Below, one piece after another: positions 5,837 to 9,275 of a stretch of 9,275 nt of DNA. How positions within the stretch are numbered: position 1 is the first letter of the stretch; each line of letters opens with the position of its first letter. The DNA comes from Chromatiales bacterium. Its GTDB lineage: Bacteria > Pseudomonadota > Gammaproteobacteria > UBA6429 > Thiohalophilaceae. Location: assembly GCA_027001895.1 (NCBI GenBank), contig JALTLP010000375.1, positions 1 through 9,275 of the forward strand, written 5' to 3'. The notes beneath the pieces were generated by a model. It searched no databases. It was not told the DNA's origin and saw only the letters and a program-made list of their open reading frames with translations. A program made the position numbers and the translations under genes.

Positions 5837-6937
5837 ATGGGTAAACGTACCCCGCTATACGACATGCATATTTCTCAGGGCGCCAGGATGGTTGATTTTG
5901 GTGGCTGGGATATGCCAATTAATTACGGTTCACAAATACAGGAACATCATGTTGTGCGCAACGATGCCGGCATGTTCGATGTTTCGCATATGACCATTGT
6001 TGATTTAACAGGCGATAAGGTGCGTGAGTTTTTACGTTATCTGTTGGCTAACAATGTTGATCGTTTAAAAGACAAAGGCAAGGCACTTTATTCCTGCATG
6101 TTAACCGAGCAGGGTACAGTAATAGACGATTTAATTGTGTATTACGTTGATGACAACTTTTACCGTATGGTGGTTAACTCCAGTACCCGCGAAAAAGATC
6201 TTGCCTGGATAAACAAGCAGGCTGAAAAATTTAATGTTTCGGTAACGGTGCGTGATGAATTAACCATGATCGCTGTACAGGGGCCCAATGCGCGTGACAA
6301 GGCGCATCTTGCTCTGGGTAAAGATACCACCGCACAGGTAAAAGATACCGCCGTTTTCTTTATTCGTTTTGTCAGCGACAGCAGCCTCGGTGACATTGCC
6401 GTGGCACGTACCGGTTATACCGGTGAAGACGGTTACGAAATTATGTTACCAAAAGAACATGCATCCACCTTCTGGGCAAAACTGGCTGAACAGGAAGTAA
6501 CACCTTGTGGTTTAGGCGCACGTGATACCTTGCGGCTTGAAGCTGGAATGAATTTATACGGTTCCGATATGGACGAATCAACCACGCCATTAGAAGCTGC
6601 ACTTGCCTGGACCGTAGCATGGGAACCGGCAGACAGGGATTTTATTGGTCGTGCTGTGTTAGATAAACAACGTGCTGAGGGTGTTGATAAAAAGCTGGTT
6701 GGTTTGGTGCTTGAAGATAAAGGTGTTTTACGAAATCATCAGACAGTTTTTGTTGATGGACTGGAAGCCGGTGAAATTACCAGCGGCAGTTTTTCACCAA
6801 CAGTCGGCAAGGCGATAGCCTTTGCAAGAGTGTCATCAAATATAGGTGATACCTGCAAGGTAGAAATACGTGGCAAGCAGTTAACGGCAAAAGTTGTTAA
6901 GCCGCCATTTGCGCGTAATGGCAAAGTTTGTATTTAA
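5837..6937 (+). CDS. gcvT: Aminomethyltransferase, T protein of the glycine cleavage system
   Basis: This 366-residue protein transfers the methylene carbon from the aminomethyl-lipoyl arm of GcvH to tetrahydrofolate and releases ammonia. It is collinear with E. coli GcvT over its full length: RTPLYDMHISQGARMVDFGGWDMPINYGSQ (4-33), MFDVSHM (46-52), GTVIDDLIVYY (93-103, with the catalytic Asp at 97/98), RMVVNSSTREKD (110-121), AVQGPNA (146-152), TGYTGEDGYEI (192-202), CGLGARDTLRLEAGMNLYG (224-242), WEPADRDFIGR (262-272), GVLRN (296-300) and a C-terminal FARNGK. Ribosome site AAGGA lies nine bases before the ATG. The gap to lipA is 160 bases, mostly filled by a repeat. Nothing looks damaged. 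Confidence 0.97.
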   Translation: MGKRTPLYDMHISQGARMVDFGGWDMPINYGSQIQEHHVVRNDAGMFDVSHMTIVDLTGDKVREFLRYLLANNVDRLKDKGKALYSCMLTEQGTVIDDLIVYYVDDNFYRMVVNSSTREKDLAWINKQAEKFNVSVTVRDELTMIAVQGPNARDKAHLALGKDTTAQVKDTAVFFIRFVSDSSLGDIAVARTGYTGEDGYEIMLPKEHASTFWAKLAEQEVTPCGLGARDTLRLEAGMNLYGSDMDESTTPLEAALAWTVAWEPADRDFIGRAVLDKQRAEGVDKKLVGLVLEDKGVLRNHQTVFVDGLEAGEITSGSFSPTVGKAIAFARVSSNIGDTCKVEIRGKQLTAKVVKPPFARNGKVCI

Positions 6938-6952
6938 TTGTAAATCAATATT

Positions 6953-6978
6953 AACCACCAGGACACAAAGGGCACGAA
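6953..6978. repeat. Partial ACCACGAAGGACACAAAG-type repeat (gcvT-gcvH junction)
   Basis: AACCACCAGGACACAAAG (6953-6970) followed by GGCACGAA resembles the left arm of the element at 9116-9134 with few changes. No matching right arm is present, so it is a half or decayed copy. Confidence 0.6.
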
Positions 6979-7000
6979 CAACACAACGAAAAATAAATTA

Positions 7001-7082
7001 GTCATTGCGAGCGATAGCGTGTCGATCCAGTGTTACTGTAACGACAATAAGATTGCCGCGTCACTTTGTTCCTCGCAATGAC
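7001..7082. repeat. TCATTGCGAG-type terminal-inverted-repeat element
   Basis: GTCATTGCGAG (7001-7011) and CTCGCAATGAC (7072-7082) are perfect 11-base terminal inverted repeats of an 82-base element. Its interior (GCGATAGCGTGTCGATCCAG and GATTGCCGCGTCACTTTG) matches from memory a very widespread bacterial interspersed repeat. It lies between gcvT and gcvH, ending 39 bases before the gcvH start, and has no coding capacity of its own. Confidence 0.8.
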
Positions 7083-7121
7083 ACAACTTTAAGAGCTAAA
7101 AAATTACAAAAGGTAAAGATT

Positions 7122-7517
7122 ATGAGTGATATTCCACAGGATTTTCGTTATACAAAAACACATGAATGGATTGCACAAAATGATGAAGGTAGCTTAACCG
7201 TAGGGATTACCGATCATGCACAAGGTTTATTGGGCGACCTGGTTTTTGTTGAGGTTCCCGAAGAAGGCACTACCTTTCAGGAAGGCGATGACAGTGCCGT
7301 TGTAGAGTCAGTAAAAGCCGCATCAGATGTTTATGCCCCGGTTGATGGTGAAGTAACAGCCGGTAATGAACTGTTAGACGATGCACCGGAAACAATAAAT
7401 ACCGACCCATATGGTGATGGCTGGATTTATAAAATCAAGCCGGAAGATGAGGGTGCTTTTGATGGGTTGATGGATGCGGATGCGTATCAGGAATTTATAG
7501 AGTTATCGGATGACTAA
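7122..7517 (+). CDS. gcvH: Lipoyl carrier H protein of the glycine cleavage system
   Basis: This 131-residue carrier protein's lipoyl-lysine arm shuttles the aminomethyl intermediate between the P, T and L proteins. The family hallmarks are complete: YTKTHEWI (10-17), VGITDHAQGLLGDLVFVEVP (27-46), the lipoylation motif VESVKAASD with Lys65, and NTDPYGDGWIYKI (93-105). I chose the ATG at 7122, which has AAAGG eight bases upstream. The frame stays open back to a TTG at 7005, but that extension would be translated from the repeat element and has no counterpart in H proteins. Its natural modifying enzyme, lipoyl synthase, is encoded in the same transcript. It is acidic, as usual for H proteins. 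Confidence 0.97.
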   Translation: MSDIPQDFRYTKTHEWIAQNDEGSLTVGITDHAQGLLGDLVFVEVPEEGTTFQEGDDSAVVESVKAASDVYAPVDGEVTAGNELLDDAPETINTDPYGDGWIYKIKPEDEGAFDGLMDADAYQEFIELSDD

Positions 7518-7537
7518 TGATTGGACGAAAATAGAGT

Positions 7538-7637
7538 AAAGAGGCTACTGCGTTAAAACCTTCCTTAAAATGCTCACTTACTATTGTAAGCTCCGCTTTT
7601 GCGTCAGGTTTTGCCTTGTATCATCTTTCCTCTCTTT
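7538..7637. repeat. Hairpin-forming interspersed repeat, copy 2 (gcvH-gcvPA junction)
   Basis: The core 7552-7619 is the second copy of the element at 5696-5763, with 61 of 68 bases identical, no gaps and the same orientation. Left of the core the AAGAGGCTA block of copy 1's arm is retained. On the right the arm has decayed, leaving only AAAGAG (7538-7543) against CTCTTT (7632-7637). The two copies have therefore kept the core better than the arms. Confidence 0.8.
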
Positions 7638-7683
7638 CCGTTTAGACTTCAAACTGAACAAAAAATAGTTAATAGGTAGTGTT

Positions 7684-9072
7684 ATGCCATTTATTCCACA
7701 TACGGAAGAAGAAGTTAAATCAATGTTGGCAGCTATTGGTGTTGAATCAATCGAAGATTTGTTTGATGAAATACCCGATGCGTTGCGCAGTGAAGGTTTA
7801 ACAAAAGTACCCGAAGGTATTACCGAAATGGAGATTGGTCGCATTATGCGTGAGCGTGCCAACCAGGATACTTATCGTTTATGTTTTGCCGGTGGTGGTG
7901 CTTACGAACACCATGTGCCGGCTGCGGTATGGGAAATTACCACCCGTGGCGAATTTTATTCGGCCTATACACCATACCAGGCAGAAGCCAGCCAGGGTAC
8001 ATTGCAACTGCTTTATGAATACCAGACCATGATGGCAAGCCTGACTGCTATGGATGTATCCAATGCTTCATTGTACGATGGTGCATCTGCACTTGCCGAA
8101 GCCGTGTTAATGGCAGTACGTGCTAATCGTAAGTCAAAATCAAAACGCATTTTAATGCCTCGCACAGTGCATCCAAATTACCGCAAGGTTGTCTACAATA
8201 TTGTGCATAATCAGGGCATAACTCTTGAAGAAATCGACTTTGATAAAACAAGCGGTACAATCGATATAAACAGTTTACCTGCCGAGCCGGGCGACTTTAC
8301 CGCGCTGGTTATTCCGCAACCCAATTATTTTGGTTCGTTGGAAGAAGTCGATGCACTCACAGACTGGGCGCATCAACATAAAGCTTTGGTTATTGCCGTG
8401 GTTAACCCAATGTCACTGGCATTATTAAAACCACCGGGTGAATGGGGCGGCGTGGATTCAGATATTGTCGGCGCCGATATTACCTGCGGCGAAGGTCAGC
8501 CACTTGGTATACCACTTTCATCAGGCGGCCCTTACTTTGGTTTTATGTGTTGTCGACAGGCATATGTAAGGCAAATGCCGGGGCGTATTATTGGCCGCAC
8601 GGTTGATCTGGATGGCAAGCAAGGTTTTAGTTTAACCCTGCAAGCACGTGAACAGCATATTCGCCGTTCAAAAGCGACGTCGAATATATGTACTAATCAG
8701 GGCTTACTGGTAACGGCTGCAACTATTTACATGGCTATTGTCGGCCCACAAGGTCTGGAAAATACGGCAGAGCAGTCGCACAGTAATACGCAGTTACTAA
8801 TGGATGAGCTGGAAAAACTAAACGGGGTACAACGTGTGTTTAGTTCTGCCAATTTCCATGAAGCCGTGTTTAAGTTCGACTTGCCATTAGGTGATGTGCT
8901 TCGTTCTTTGGCTGAAGAGGGTATTGTTGCCGGTATTCGTCTTGACGAAGATTACTCGGAACTGTCTAACTGTTTAATGGTTTGTGCAACCGAAACAAAA
9001 AGTGAAGAAGATATAAAATCATTCACACAGATTTTATCAGCAACCCTGGCGCGCTTACAGGCAGCGGCCTGA
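7684..9072 (+). CDS. gcvPA: Glycine dehydrogenase (decarboxylating) subunit 1 (P protein N-terminal half)
   Basis: This 462-residue protein corresponds to the N-terminal half of the pyridoxal-phosphate-dependent P protein, which decarboxylates glycine and loads the remaining aminomethyl group on lipoyl-GcvH. Recognisable blocks: FAGGGAYEHHVPAA (68-81), YTPYQAEASQGTLQ (95-108), the YDGASALAEA stretch (131-140), HPNYR (163-167), IPQPNYFGSLEE (210-221), GADITCGEGQPLGIPLSSGGPYFGF (263-287), MPGRIIGRTVD (298-308) and QAREQHIRRSKATSNICTNQ (320-339). The PLP-binding lysine is in the other half, so this subunit needs GcvPB. No gcvPB start is seen in the 203 bases left in the window. The frame ends naturally after LQAAA, consistent with a true split gene rather than a broken fused one. 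Ribosome site: AGGT at 7674-7677. Confidence 0.96.
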   Translation: MPFIPHTEEEVKSMLAAIGVESIEDLFDEIPDALRSEGLTKVPEGITEMEIGRIMRERANQDTYRLCFAGGGAYEHHVPAAVWEITTRGEFYSAYTPYQAEASQGTLQLLYEYQTMMASLTAMDVSNASLYDGASALAEAVLMAVRANRKSKSKRILMPRTVHPNYRKVVYNIVHNQGITLEEIDFDKTSGTIDINSLPAEPGDFTALVIPQPNYFGSLEEVDALTDWAHQHKALVIAVVNPMSLALLKPPGEWGGVDSDIVGADITCGEGQPLGIPLSSGGPYFGFMCCRQAYVRQMPGRIIGRTVDLDGKQGFSLTLQAREQHIRRSKATSNICTNQGLLVTAATIYMAIVGPQGLENTAEQSHSNTQLLMDELEKLNGVQRVFSSANFHEAVFKFDLPLGDVLRSLAEEGIVAGIRLDEDYSELSNCLMVCATETKSEEDIKSFTQILSATLARLQAAA

Positions 9073-9081
9073 TTGCTGCAG

Positions 9082-9100
9082 CCAAAGATGGCGTAGTCTG
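9082..9100 (+). repeat. Direct repeat, left copy
   Basis: CCAAAGATGGCGTAGTCTG at 9082-9100 recurs exactly at 9257-9275. Allowing one mismatch, the match extends three bases to the left. It begins ten bases after the gcvPA stop. Confidence 0.9.
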
Positions 9101-9115
9101 GTATTTAAAATGTTG

Positions 9116-9207
9116 AACCACGAAGGACACAAAGTAATTAAAAAAAAATTTTCAGACACAGAGACTAACCTCATGTTTTCTTTGTGCTCTTCGTGAACTT
9201 TGTGGTT
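9116..9207. repeat. ACCACGAAGGACACAAAG-type inverted-repeat element
   Basis: AACCACGAAGGACACAAAG (9116-9134) is answered by an imperfect inverted arm at 9180-9207, CTTTGTGCTCTTCGTG plus an added AACTTTGTGGTT unit. Both arms are built from short CACGAAG/CACAAAG units. An A-run and AT-rich interior separate them. Similar repeats occur in many bacterial genomes (recalled, not searched). It lies downstream of gcvPA and could also act as a transcript-end hairpin, although no T run follows. Confidence 0.75.
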
Positions 9208-9256
9208 AGTAAAACTATATGTAGAAACAGGTGTGCGCAGTGGTTTGTCGATACAA

Positions 9257-9275
9257 CCAAAGATGGCGTAGTCTG
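9257..9275 (+). repeat. Direct repeat, right copy, cut by the window edge
   Basis: This is an exact second copy of 9082-9100. The window ends on its last matching base, so the true length of the repeat is unknown. Together the copies bracket 156 bases containing the inverted-repeat element. The rest of 9208-9256 shows no gene. Confidence 0.9.

Noticed and set aside
7005..7121. A longer gcvH start at TTG 7005 adding 39 residues
   Set aside because: The extension lies in the inverted-repeat element, lacks a ribosome site and has no counterpart in H proteins. The ATG at 7122 has a good AAAGG.
5673..7637. CRISPR-like array from the repeated cores
   Set aside because: There are only two copies, nearly 2 kb apart with whole genes between them, and neither regular spacers nor cas genes.
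7684..9072. gcvPA as a truncated full-length gcvP
   Set aside because: The ORF has the usual length and natural end of the separate subunit 1, and all blocks of that half are intact.

Overview
The window reads as a piece of a moderately AT-rich gammaproteobacterial chromosome. The glycine cleavage T protein is very close to the E. coli type, and a split glycine decarboxylase, a periplasmic DsrE-like protein and a Fur-type operator are present. This assignment is inferred from protein character only, and I cannot name a genus.

Left part (1-2449, minus strand): a two-gene unit. A cyclopropane-fatty-acid-synthase-type methyltransferase with all expected catalytic residues comes first. It overlaps by one base (TGATG) an FAD-dependent oxidoreductase of the geranylgeranyl-reductase family, which runs off the left edge. 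The pairing suggests membrane-lipid alkyl-chain modification: methyl transfer to a double bond, followed or accompanied by a flavin-dependent reduction.

Middle (2450-4312): a divergent intergenic region with a near-perfect Fur box (2609-2623) overlapping a likely promoter. It is followed by a periplasmic Fe(III)-binding protein of an ABC importer (2687-3736, no permease or ATPase nearby) and a small secreted DsrE/DsrF-like protein (3827-4312).

Right part (4313-9275, plus strand): a glycine cleavage operon. A weak terminator and a promoter precede a tandem (two-aptamer) glycine riboswitch with a P0 leader-linker helix. A 19-bp intrinsic terminator hairpin with eight T's follows it. The genes are a divergent lipoyl synthase (lipA), gcvT, gcvH and gcvPA. 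LipA would install the lipoyl group on Lys65 of GcvH, GcvPA (with an unseen GcvPB) decarboxylates glycine onto that arm, and GcvT moves the C1 unit to tetrahydrofolate. Putting lipoyl synthase first in the glycine-induced transcript couples cofactor supply to carrier-protein supply. gcvPB and the dihydrolipoyl dehydrogenase gene are not in the window.

The junctions of this operon are unusually long (160-184 bp) and contain short repeats of several families: one ~100-bp hairpin element in two copies, a TCATTGCGAG-type inverted-repeat element, and ACCACGAAGGACACAAAG-type repeats. After gcvPA a 19-bp exact direct repeat brackets one of these elements, and the window ends exactly inside its second copy.
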